This document shows, piece by piece, positions 1-5,233 of a stretch of DNA of 5,413 nt (the stretch's first letter is position 1; every line of letters starts with the position of its first letter). A program made the position numbers and the translations under genes. Under the pieces are notes generated by a model that did not search any database, was not told the origin of the DNA, and saw only the letters and a program-made list of their open reading frames with translations. Origin of the DNA: Alistipes sp. UBA943 (GTDB lineage Bacteria; Bacteroidota; Bacteroidia; Bacteroidales; Rikenellaceae); assembly GCA_002293345.1 (NCBI GenBank), contig DBDB01000001.1, positions 1 through 5,413 on the forward strand, in the 5' to 3' direction.

Positions 1-2
1 CC

Positions 3-116
3 GGAGGGGACGAATGCATGCGCACAGCCTCTTTATCCGCCGCCCGCCGCTCGACGTTCAATATTGACAACGATCGGAGCGAAGGGACGATCACCTATAT
101 GTTTATACCCCAATAG
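3..116 (+). CDS. possible 3' end of an upstream protein gene (partial)
   Basis: The third frame is open from the left edge of the window to a TAG at 114-116, giving about 37 residues that end in EGTITYMFIPQ. The composition looks like a real protein tail. The GT-x-x-hydrophobic-x-P ending loosely recalls the last strand of histidine-kinase-type ATPase domains, but that is too weak to assign a function. The stop lies 3 bp before the antiporter ATG, so the two could be cotranscribed. The first frame is also open, running to a TGA at 121-123 that overlaps the antiporter start, but its translation is rich in proline and arginine and less protein-like. The piece is too short for certainty. Confidence 0.33.
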   Translation, partial: GGDECMRTASLSAARRSTFNIDNDRSEGTITYMFIPQ

Positions 117-119
117 CCT

Positions 120-1616
120 ATGATGTTTACCAGCGAGAACTCCCTGTTGATCGGCGCACTGCTACTTTTTGTCGCAGTGATGGCCGGTAAGGCGGCACAC
201 CGTTTCGGAGCCCCGGCGTTGCTGTTCTTCCTCGGTGTGGGGATGCTGTTCGGATTTCAGTTCGTCGAATTCAGGGCGGTCGAGGTGGTACAGTTCGTCG
301 GCATGATCGCCCTCTGCATCATCCTCTTCACCGGCGGTATGGATACCAAGTACACCGAGATACGTCACGTGATACTTCCGGGAGGGCTCCTTGCTACTGT
401 CGGTGTGGCACTCACCGCACTCCTTGTCGGTGGGTTCGTCTACCTGATCTCACCCGCGCTCGGATTCGGGATTCCGTTCATGGTGTCGCTCCTGCTCGCC
501 TCCACCATGTCGTCCACCGACTCGGCATCCGTCTTCTCCATCCTGAGGAGTAAAAAACAGGGATTGCGCGAAAACCTGCGTCCCCTGCTCGAGCTGGAGA
601 GTGGATCCAATGACCCGATGGCATACATGCTCATGCTGTTGCTGATCGGATTCGTCACGCACGACGCCTCCGCGACCGGTATATGGACAAGCGTACTGGC
701 CTTCGTATTGCAATTCACCGTCGGTGTACTGGGAGGGTACCTCTTCGGACGTCTCGCCGTGTGGACCATCAATAAGGTCAACCTGAGCAACAACTCCCTA
801 TACCCCGTGTTGCTGCTCGCGTTCGTGTTCTTCACCTTCGCGTTTACGGACCTGATCGGTGGTAATGGTTATCTCGCCGTGTATCTCGCCGGTCTCGTGA
901 TCGGCAACAACAAACTCGCGCAGCGCCGCTCCCTGATGATCTTTTTCGATGGGTTCACGTGGCTTGTGCAGATCGTCATGTTCCTCCTGTTGGGCCTGCT
1001 CGTCGATCTGAACCGACTTCTGCAACCCGAAGTGCTCATCCTCGGATCGCTCGTCGGTGTATTCTCCATGTTCGTCGCGCGTCCGTTGGCGGTGTGGATG
1101 ACACTGCTGCCGTTCCGTAAATTCACCACCAAGGCCCGCGTCTTTGTCTCGTGGGTAGGATTACGGGGTGCTGTGCCGATTATCTTTGCCACGTACCCCT
1201 TGATGGCCGGCGTGCCGCATGCGGAACTGCTGTTCAATGTCGTGTTTCTCGTCACGATACTCTCCCTGCTCGTTCAGGGTACCACGGTCAGTGGACTGGC
1301 CTCGCTTCTGGGGCTCGGATATCATGAACGCCAACGTACCTTCGGTGTCGTGGATCTGCATGACGACCTGCCCACGCAGTTCACCGAGGTCGAGGTGAAT
1401 GAATCCATGATCGGTGAAGGTGCATGCACGCTCAGTAAGATCGGATTGCCGCAAAATACACTTGTGATGATGGTGTGTCGCGATGGGGAGTACTTCGTGC
1501 CGCATGGCAGCACGGAACTCGCCGTGGGGGATAAACTACTCGTGGTCAGTGACCTCCATGATGAACTCGATGCGGCGTATAAAGATCTCGGTGTGGATGA
1601 GGTGATGAAGATCTGA
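120..1616 (+). CDS. CPA1-type potassium(sodium)/proton antiporter, CvrA/NhaP2 family, with C-terminal TrkA-C domain
   Basis: This is an inner-membrane antiporter that exchanges cytoplasmic K+ or Na+ for protons. Residues 1-400 are about a dozen hydrophobic segments of the Na_H_Exchanger domain. FTGGMDTKYTEIR (70-82) is the family's amphipathic loop. STDSASVFS (132-140) and ESGSNDPMA (160-168) carry the paired T133-D134 and N164-D165 expected in the ion-binding core. SWVGLRGAVPI (344-354) is another family hallmark. Residues 420-480 look like an RCK/TrkA-C ligand-binding domain, which in relatives gates the transporter. At 498 aa it is shorter than E. coli CvrA (about 578 aa) and ends after TrkA-C, without the CorC/HlyC-type C-terminal domain. 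Two ATGs stand in tandem (120 and 123) and neither has a clear Shine-Dalgarno. The cation preference cannot be read from the sequence. Confidence 0.93.
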   Translation: MMFTSENSLLIGALLLFVAVMAGKAAHRFGAPALLFFLGVGMLFGFQFVEFRAVEVVQFVGMIALCIILFTGGMDTKYTEIRHVILPGGLLATVGVALTALLVGGFVYLISPALGFGIPFMVSLLLASTMSSTDSASVFSILRSKKQGLRENLRPLLELESGSNDPMAYMLMLLLIGFVTHDASATGIWTSVLAFVLQFTVGVLGGYLFGRLAVWTINKVNLSNNSLYPVLLLAFVFFTFAFTDLIGGNGYLAVYLAGLVIGNNKLAQRRSLMIFFDGFTWLVQIVMFLLLGLLVDLNRLLQPEVLILGSLVGVFSMFVARPLAVWMTLLPFRKFTTKARVFVSWVGLRGAVPIIFATYPLMAGVPHAELLFNVVFLVTILSLLVQGTTVSGLASLLGLGYHERQRTFGVVDLHDDLPTQFTEVEVNESMIGEGACTLSKIGLPQNTLVMMVCRDGEYFVPHGSTELAVGDKLLVVSDLHDELDAAYKDLGVDEVMKI

Positions 1617-1624
1617 TTTTTGGT

Positions 1625-1632
1625 TATCTTTG
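1625..1632 (+). promoter_or_regulatory. Bacteroidota-type -7 promoter element (TATCTTTG) for the brkB-kdsC genes
   Basis: TATCTTTG matches the TAnnTTTG -7 consensus of the Bacteroidota primary sigma factor. It lies in the 20-nt gap between the antiporter stop and the brkB GTG, and ends 4 nt before that GTG. The start site would therefore fall on or next to the start codon, giving a nearly leaderless mRNA. I see no convincing -33 TTTG at the usual distance. The same spacing occurs at fmt, which strengthens both calls. Confidence 0.55.
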
Positions 1633-1636
1633 TGTC

Positions 1637-2545
1637 GTGAAGTGGTCCCACATCATACCTTATTACACGGACGTGATTTTCCGTCGCGGGGAGCATGCGT
1701 TTCGTAACCGTCGTACGCGTTGGGCGGCACGTTTCTATAAGGTGCTGTTCCGCACGATCACGGGCTTGACGAAACACGATACGGTGGCACGGAGTGCCGC
1801 CCTGACGTTCTACACGATCATTTCGATCGTGCCGATTTTGGCGTTGGTATTCGCCGTGATGAACGCGTTCGGGTTGATCGAGACGCTGATCGCGAACCTC
1901 CATAACACGTTGCCACAGGACCCGGAGGTGATCGACTACGTGATCGAATTTGCGAACAAGGCATTGGCGAACACGCGTGGCGGCATCATTGCCGGTGTGT
2001 CGGGTGTGACGTTGCTGTGGGCGGTGATTCGTCTGTTCGGAGCTACGGAGAGCGCGTTCAACGCCATCTGGGAAGTCACAAAGGGACGCCACATAGCCCG
2101 TCAATGGGCCACGTATATCGTTGTGGCACTGATCGTTCCGTTACTCTGGATCGTCGCTTCGGCCTTCGGCGCCGACATTATCGAGGAGATTTCGCACGGC
2201 AGCCACATAGCTGCACAGATCATCGGCAAGGCGGTGTCGATGGTGATGATATGGGTGATGCTGACGTTGATTTATGTGGCGGTACCGAACACGAAAGTAC
2301 TGTGGCGTAACGCCATCACTGCCGCCATCGTCACAGGCACCTTCTTCGCCATCTTTCAGTGGGGGTACGTGTACCTGCAAAGCTGGATGTCCTCCTACAA
2401 CGCTATTTACGGCAGTTTCGCGGCCCTGCCGTTGTTCATGTTCTGGTTGCAGATCTCTTGGGAGATCATCCTGATCGGCGGAGAGTTGTCGCGCGCGTGC
2501 CAGATCAGCGGCACGAGACTCCCGCAACAAACCGCACGCTCATGA
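1637..2545 (+). CDS. YihY/BrkB family inner-membrane protein
   Basis: This is a 302-aa polytopic membrane protein of the BrkB/YihY family. The family was once misnamed ribonuclease BN and its function is still poorly defined. Family marks are ARSAALTFYTIISIVPIL (51-68) in the first membrane segment, SAFNAIWEVTKGR (139-151) after the second, further hydrophobic segments near 158-178, 200-216 and 227-248, and the characteristic YNAIYGSFAALPLFMFWLQ (254-272) followed by WEIILIGGELS (275-285). The N-terminal 45 residues are basic and cytoplasmic in character. The start is GTG; the next in-frame methionine lies beyond the first membrane segment, so the GTG is needed. There is no Shine-Dalgarno, which fits the near-leaderless promoter at 1625. 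The stop overlaps the next gene's start as ATGA, implying translational coupling. Confidence 0.9.
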   Translation: MKWSHIIPYYTDVIFRRGEHAFRNRRTRWAARFYKVLFRTITGLTKHDTVARSAALTFYTIISIVPILALVFAVMNAFGLIETLIANLHNTLPQDPEVIDYVIEFANKALANTRGGIIAGVSGVTLLWAVIRLFGATESAFNAIWEVTKGRHIARQWATYIVVALIVPLLWIVASAFGADIIEEISHGSHIAAQIIGKAVSMVMIWVMLTLIYVAVPNTKVLWRNAITAAIVTGTFFAIFQWGYVYLQSWMSSYNAIYGSFAALPLFMFWLQISWEIILIGGELSRACQISGTRLPQQTARS

Positions 2546-3252
2546 CCAAAATCGTTATCATCGGTTGCGGTAATGTCGGCAGTGCCCTGGCCGAGGCAAT
2601 CCGTCAATCCTCCACGTTGGAACTCGCGGGAGTGTTGTGCCGCGGTTTCACGGAGATCCCCGAGGCAGACCTCTATCTTATCGCGGTGCCGGACGCGGCG
2701 GTCGAAGCTGTGGCAACGAAGTTGCCACCCGGATGCGCTGTCGCGCATACGGCCGGCAGCGTTTCTGTCGAAACGCTGACGGGCTTCGACCGCCGCGGCG
2801 TGCTATACCCGCTGCAAACGTTCACGAAAGGACGCCCGGTCGATTTCCATAGCGTGCCATTGCTGGTGGAGAGCACCTTCCCGAAACTGTTCGACGTGGC
2901 GGCGGCACTTAGCAATCGCGTCATCCACGCCGACTCCACGCAACGCGTACAGGCTCATCTGGCGGCGGTATTCGCATGTAACTTCACGAATCACCTCTAC
3001 GCGATCGCGGCCGATATTTTGACAGAGAAGAATCTGTCGTTCGACTTGTTGACACCGCTCATCACCGAGACCGCCGCGAAGGCCGTGGCATCGGGAGACC
3101 CTCGGAGTGTGCAGACGGGACCCGCGATTCGTCACGACACACCCACCCTCGACCGTCATCGCTCCATGCTGACGGGCCTGCCACGCGAACTGTACGACCT
3201 ATTTACGAACGACATACAAAACCGATTATGGGAAATTTCAAAGAAGATATAG
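2542..3252 (+). CDS. Rossmann-like NAD(P)-binding / DUF2520 domain protein
   Basis: This 236-aa protein has two parts. Residues 1-90 are a Rossmann-type fold starting VIIGCGNVGSALA (5-17), with the GxGxxG dinucleotide motif at 8-13, and DLYLIAVPDAAV (43-54) as the strand that follows. The C-terminal helical part carries the DUF2520 signatures: YPLQTF (89-94), a helix with ACNFTNHLYAIA (145-156), and QTGPAIRHDTPTLDRH (191-206). Relatives resemble ketopantoate reductase and F420-dependent oxidoreductases, but no substrate is established. I set the start at ATG 2542 because the Rossmann motif begins at once there; the frame stays open further upstream inside brkB, but that part is the shadow of brkB. 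The 25-bp overlap with kdsC suggests a joint or coupled role. Confidence 0.9.
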   Translation: MTKIVIIGCGNVGSALAEAIRQSSTLELAGVLCRGFTEIPEADLYLIAVPDAAVEAVATKLPPGCAVAHTAGSVSVETLTGFDRRGVLYPLQTFTKGRPVDFHSVPLLVESTFPKLFDVAAALSNRVIHADSTQRVQAHLAAVFACNFTNHLYAIAADILTEKNLSFDLLTPLITETAAKAVASGDPRSVQTGPAIRHDTPTLDRHRSMLTGLPRELYDLFTNDIQNRLWEISKKI

Positions 3253-3776
3253 CGCACGTCCGCGCCTTTGTGCTGGATGTGGATGGTGTACTGACGGACG
3301 GAGGTATCATCCCCATCCCGAGCAGTGCCCCGACGGGCGATTTCCTGCGTAAATTCAACGCCAAGGATGGCTATGCCGTGTCATACGCACTCAAAATGGG
3401 ATATCACGTGGCGGTCATCACAGGTGGACGCGGCGAAATGTTGGCCCATCGTCTCAAAATGTTGGGCGTGAAGGACGCCTGGCTCGACTGCACGGACAAA
3501 ATCGCAGCCCTCGAAGAATTTCTCACACGGCACTCGCTCAATCCGCAAAATGTGATCTATATCGGTGACGATATTCCTGATTTGGAGTGCATGCGCCACG
3601 TCGGGATCCCCGTGTCACCCGCCGACGCGGCGCCCGAAATCATCGATATATCGCGTTACGTGTCACAATTCAACGGTGGCCATGGATGCGTCCGTGACGT
3701 CATCGAGCAAACCCTGCGTGCTCAAGATACGTGGGCCCTGCACACCAAGGGGGTGACACACGTCGCATCGCGATAA
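3228..3776 (+). CDS. kdsC: 3-deoxy-D-manno-octulosonate 8-phosphate phosphatase, KdsC-type HAD hydrolase
   Basis: The enzyme removes the phosphate from KDO 8-phosphate in the cytoplasm, a step towards the KDO of lipopolysaccharide inner core. At 182 aa it has the compact, capless KdsC length. HAD motif I is FVLDVDGVLTDG (14-25), with nucleophile D17 and acid/base D19. Motif II is VAVITGG (61-67). The motif III lysine is K91, in CTDK. Motif IV is GDDIPDLE (113-120), with D114 and D115. FNAKDGYAV (43-51) and the tail GGHGCVRDV (150-158) are further family marks seen in the KdsC subgroup. The start at 3228 lies inside the end of the DUF2520 gene. The KDO assignment over another HAD sugar phosphatase rests on overall resemblance. 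A possible terminator lies about 200 nt downstream, within the repeat region. Confidence 0.9.
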   Translation: MGNFKEDIAHVRAFVLDVDGVLTDGGIIPIPSSAPTGDFLRKFNAKDGYAVSYALKMGYHVAVITGGRGEMLAHRLKMLGVKDAWLDCTDKIAALEEFLTRHSLNPQNVIYIGDDIPDLECMRHVGIPVSPADAAPEIIDISRYVSQFNGGHGCVRDVIEQTLRAQDTWALHTKGVTHVASR

Positions 3777-3777
3777 A

Positions 3778-3891
3778 CCTTGTCCCGCCCAACTTCCGCC
3801 AAGCCGAGCGGGGAGTCCAAGCAAGCTTGGACTTCTCCGAGGCGCGAATGGAAGTCGAGCCTCGAAGGGGCGAGAGCATTAGATCTTTATA
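3778..3891 (-). repeat. repeat element copy A, right-end part: TATAAAGATCTAATG ... GGGCGGGACAAGG
   Basis: Read on the minus strand, 3891-3877 is TATAAAGATCTAATG and 3790-3778 is GGGCGGGACAAGG. The same two words occur in the same order on the plus strand at 5184-5198 and 5201-5213, where only 2 nt separate them. Here the spacer is 86 nt and holds a perfect 9-bp inverted repeat. Two exact matches of 15 and 13 bp in a conserved order are unlikely by chance, so these are copies of one element in opposite orientation. Confidence 0.7.
3814..3833. repeat. perfect inverted repeat AGTCCAAGC / GCTTGGACT
   Basis: Nine bases repeat exactly as their reverse complement around a central AA, so the hairpin would have eight pairs and a CAAG loop. 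Weaker pairing can extend it through GGGG (3810-3813) and TCTCC (3834-3838). No T-run follows on either strand, so it is not an obvious intrinsic terminator. It lies in the 86-nt segment that copy A has and copy B lacks. Confidence 0.6.
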
Positions 3892-3970
3892 GTCGCATGG
3901 AGTGGCTGCTGGAGGCAGCCATGCTCATGTCTGCCATCCCCCGATCCCCCTTGATAAGGGGGCGCCGCAA

Positions 3971-4012
3971 AAAAGTTTGCGCGAAGCGTTGCACTTTTCG
4001 TTTTTAATTTTT
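3971..4012 (+). terminator. imperfect hairpin plus T-rich tract, possible terminator of the kdsC transcript
   Basis: AAAAG (3971-3975) pairs with CTTTT (3994-3998), and inside it short GC pairs close a GAA loop (3983-3985) with a few bulges. TTTTTAATTTTT follows at 4001-4012. The perfect CCCCCTT-GAT-AAGGGGG hairpin at 3946-3962 stands just before it and may help. It is the only T-rich hairpin after kdsC on the plus strand, though it starts about 195 nt past the stop and could equally be part of an intergenic repeat. Confidence 0.4.
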
Positions 4013-4016
4013 CATT

Positions 4017-4048
4017 GCCGCCTCCGGCGGCCTCGCCCCGGCGCGGGG
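4017..4048 (-). terminator. two GC-rich hairpins just downstream of fmt
   Basis: On the minus strand, immediately after the fmt stop, come a CCCCG/CGGGG stem with a 3-nt loop (4036-4048) and a perfect GCCGCC/GGCGGC stem with a 3-nt loop (4017-4031). They could end or protect the fmt transcript. No T-run follows on this strand (the sequence is A-rich), so classic intrinsic termination is doubtful and a repeat origin is as likely. Confidence 0.33.
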
Positions 4049-4051
4049 AGG

Positions 4052-4972
4052 TTACACGGAATTTCCGGCGAGGAAATCGCGTATCGGCATGCGTTTTTTG
4101 CCGGCGAGTTGTAACGAACGGATAGAGATCCATCCGTTCGCGCAACGGACGTACAGATAGGTACGTCCGTCGGTGTCCTTGACACCGCAACTCGCCGCCG
4201 CGCCACCGGTCACAAACTCAACTTCAAACACCTTTGCCGTCACATCCTCATCCCACTGCATCCACGCCGCCGGGTATGGCGACAGGCCGCGCACGAAATC
4301 GACAATTCGTTTACCGTCCCACGTCCAGTCGATTCGGCAGGTATCTTTATGAATTTTTGGGGCAGGTTTCAGTTCACCCGTTTCGGGTTGCTCGATGGGT
4401 ATTATGTCCCCTCGCGACAGCCGTTCCACGGTCCGTAACACAGCCTTCGCACCCTCTGTTTTCAACACGTCATACAATTCACCGACCGTTTCCATGGGAC
4501 CGATCGGGATTTTGACCTGCTCCAGGATGGCACCCTTGTCGATCTCTTCGTTGAGCATGAATGTGGTGACGCCAGTCGTGGTTTCGCCATTGATGATGGC
4601 CCAGTTGATGGGTGCGGCACCACGATATTGCGGTAGCAGGGAGGCATGCAGGTTGAACGTACCGAGACGCGGCATCGACCACATCACTTCGGGAAGCATG
4701 CGGAACGCGATGACGATCCCGAGGTCGGGTTTCAGGTCACGCAACGCATCGAGGAACTCCGGGTCACGTAGTTTTTCAGGTTGCAGGATGGGTAACCCTA
4801 ACTCGCGTGCGGCAATTTTAACGTCACTTTCATGCAATTTTTGTCCCCTTCCGGCGGGTTTATCGGGTGTCGTAACGACTGCCACAACATTATGTCCCGC
4901 CTCGATGAGGATCCTGAGCGACGGCACGGCAAACTCCGGTGTGCCGAGAAATATGATGCGCGGTTTTTCCAT
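4052..4972 (-). CDS. fmt: methionyl-tRNA formyltransferase
   Basis: The enzyme transfers a formyl group from 10-formyltetrahydrofolate to initiator Met-tRNA in the cytoplasm. At 306 aa the length is normal. The N-terminal formyltransferase fold begins PRIIFLGTPEFAVPSL (4-19), with TTPDKPAGRGQKL (34-46) as the next hallmark. The catalytic triad is visible as N107 and H109 in FNLHASLLPQYRGAAPI (106-122) and D145 in EEIDKGAIL (142-150). The C-terminal tRNA-binding domain has KIHKDTCRIDW (206-216) and GLSPYPAAW (229-237). The frame is open to an ATG at 4999, but I chose 4972: the family similarity starts there, and the putative promoter element at 4984-4977 lies between the two ATGs. No def (peptide deformylase) gene, a common neighbour, is in the window. 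Repeats bracket the gene on both sides. Confidence 0.95.
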   Translation of the reverse strand: MEKPRIIFLGTPEFAVPSLRILIEAGHNVVAVVTTPDKPAGRGQKLHESDVKIAARELGLPILQPEKLRDPEFLDALRDLKPDLGIVIAFRMLPEVMWSMPRLGTFNLHASLLPQYRGAAPINWAIINGETTTGVTTFMLNEEIDKGAILEQVKIPIGPMETVGELYDVLKTEGAKAVLRTVERLSRGDIIPIEQPETGELKPAPKIHKDTCRIDWTWDGKRIVDFVRGLSPYPAAWMQWDEDVTAKVFEVEFVTGGAAASCGVKDTDGRTYLYVRCANGWISIRSLQLAGKKRMPIRDFLAGNSV

Positions 4973-4976
4973 GCGA

Positions 4977-4984
4977 CAAAGGTA
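4977..4984 (-). promoter_or_regulatory. Bacteroidota-type -7 promoter element (TACCTTTG) for fmt
   Basis: On the minus strand TACCTTTG matches TAnnTTTG and ends exactly 4 nt (TCGC) before the fmt ATG at 4972. As at brkB, transcription should begin at or next to the start codon, giving a near-leaderless message. The upstream flank is an A-run followed by AT-rich sequence. No clear -33 TTTG is present. The element excludes the upstream ATG at 4999 as the main start. Confidence 0.6.
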
Positions 4985-5001
4985 TATTTTTTTCGCCACA
5001 T

Positions 5002-5196
5002 CTCCTCCCTGCGTCGGGGCAACGTAACTTCCAGGATGGGCTGCTGTTCAGTCAGCATGCTTGGGGTGGTTGTTGGACGGTAAATCCGGTCGACATATCG
5101 AATATATGCTATTTCTCCTTCGACATGACGATTGCGAATGCCCATTCATCCAACCTCGTCTATCGCGGCTACACCCTGCGTTGTATAAAGATCTAA
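5002..5196 (+). pseudogene. FISUMP-like domain fragment B: C-terminal third only, no start codon
   Basis: One plus-strand frame encodes 64 residues and a TAA stop. It begins LLPASGQRN, passes through GGCWT (22-26) and YFSFD (37-41), and ends NLVYRGYTLRCIKI. This follows the C-terminal pattern I recall for the Fibrobacter succinogenes major paralogous domain (LPAxGYRN ... YWTS ... SVRCIKD). Such domains usually occur in secreted or surface proteins. The full domain is roughly three times longer. The frame is closed upstream by a TGA at 4954-4956, inside fmt, and contains no ATG, GTG or TTG before the mid-fragment ATG at 5125. As it stands it cannot make a normal FISUMP protein: it is either a relic or a silent donor cassette. 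The Y of the usual YW pair is C here. Confidence 0.62.
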
Positions 5197-5213
5197 TGTA
5201 GGGCGGGACAAGG
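5184..5213 (+). repeat. repeat element copy B, right-end part, inverted relative to 3778-3891
   Basis: TATAAAGATCTAATG (5184-5198), TA, then GGGCGGGACAAGG (5201-5213). The first word includes the last codons and the stop of FISUMP fragment B; the second lies in the spacer before fragment C. Both words recur in inverted orientation beyond the other end of fmt. Confidence 0.7.
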
Positions 5214-5233
5214 GAGGAGCCCCTTCTCCTCCC
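5212..5233. repeat. perfect 8-bp inverted repeat GGGAGGAG / CTCCTCCC at the B-C junction
   Basis: GGGAGGAG (5212-5219) and CTCCTCCC (5226-5233) surround a CCCCTT loop. The structure spans the boundary between the spacer and the left end of fragment C. No T-run follows. It could be a junction structure, a weak terminator for fragment B, or chance in a GC-rich stretch. Confidence 0.5.

Larger units (their letters stand above)
3777..4051. other. repeat- and hairpin-rich intergenic region between convergent kdsC and fmt
   Basis: This 275-nt stretch has no credible gene. Left to right it holds a 13-bp sequence matching 5201-5213 in inverted orientation (3778-3790), a perfect 9-bp inverted repeat (3814-3833), a 15-bp inverted match to 5184-5198 (3877-3891), a TGGCTGC/GCAGCCA hairpin (3903-3921), a CCCCCTT/AAGGGGG hairpin (3946-3962), a terminator-like structure (3971-4012), a GCCGCC/GGCGGC hairpin (4017-4031) and a CCCCG/CGGGG hairpin (4036-4048). 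The density of short palindromes is typical of accumulated intergenic repeat elements. Confidence 0.75.

Noticed and set aside
64..101. Sigma70-like TTGACA at 64-69 upstream of the antiporter
   Set aside because: The next AT-rich hexamer (TATATG, 96-101) is about 26 bp away, far beyond normal spacing, and the rest of the window suggests Bacteroidota-type promoters.
1637..2545. Annotation as ribonuclease BN
   Set aside because: This family was once mislabelled so. The protein is an integral membrane BrkB/YihY member with no nuclease motif.
3879..4190. Minus-strand 103-aa open frame across the fmt end and the intergenic region
   Set aside because: It starts inside fmt out of frame and continues through hairpins and repeats. 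Only its last residues (IKI) are of interest, as part of the repeat word.
4972..4999. Upstream ATG (4999) as the fmt start
   Set aside because: It would lie upstream of the -7 element and add nine residues without family similarity.
4395..5027. 210-aa plus-strand open frame antisense to fmt
   Set aside because: It lies almost wholly over fmt, whose catalytic residues and full length are clear on the other strand. The translation has no recognisable motif.
4798..5145. Minus-strand open frame running from the FISUMP region into fmt
   Set aside because: It is a different frame from fmt, overlaps better-supported coding on both sides, and its product looks like low-quality shadow sequence.
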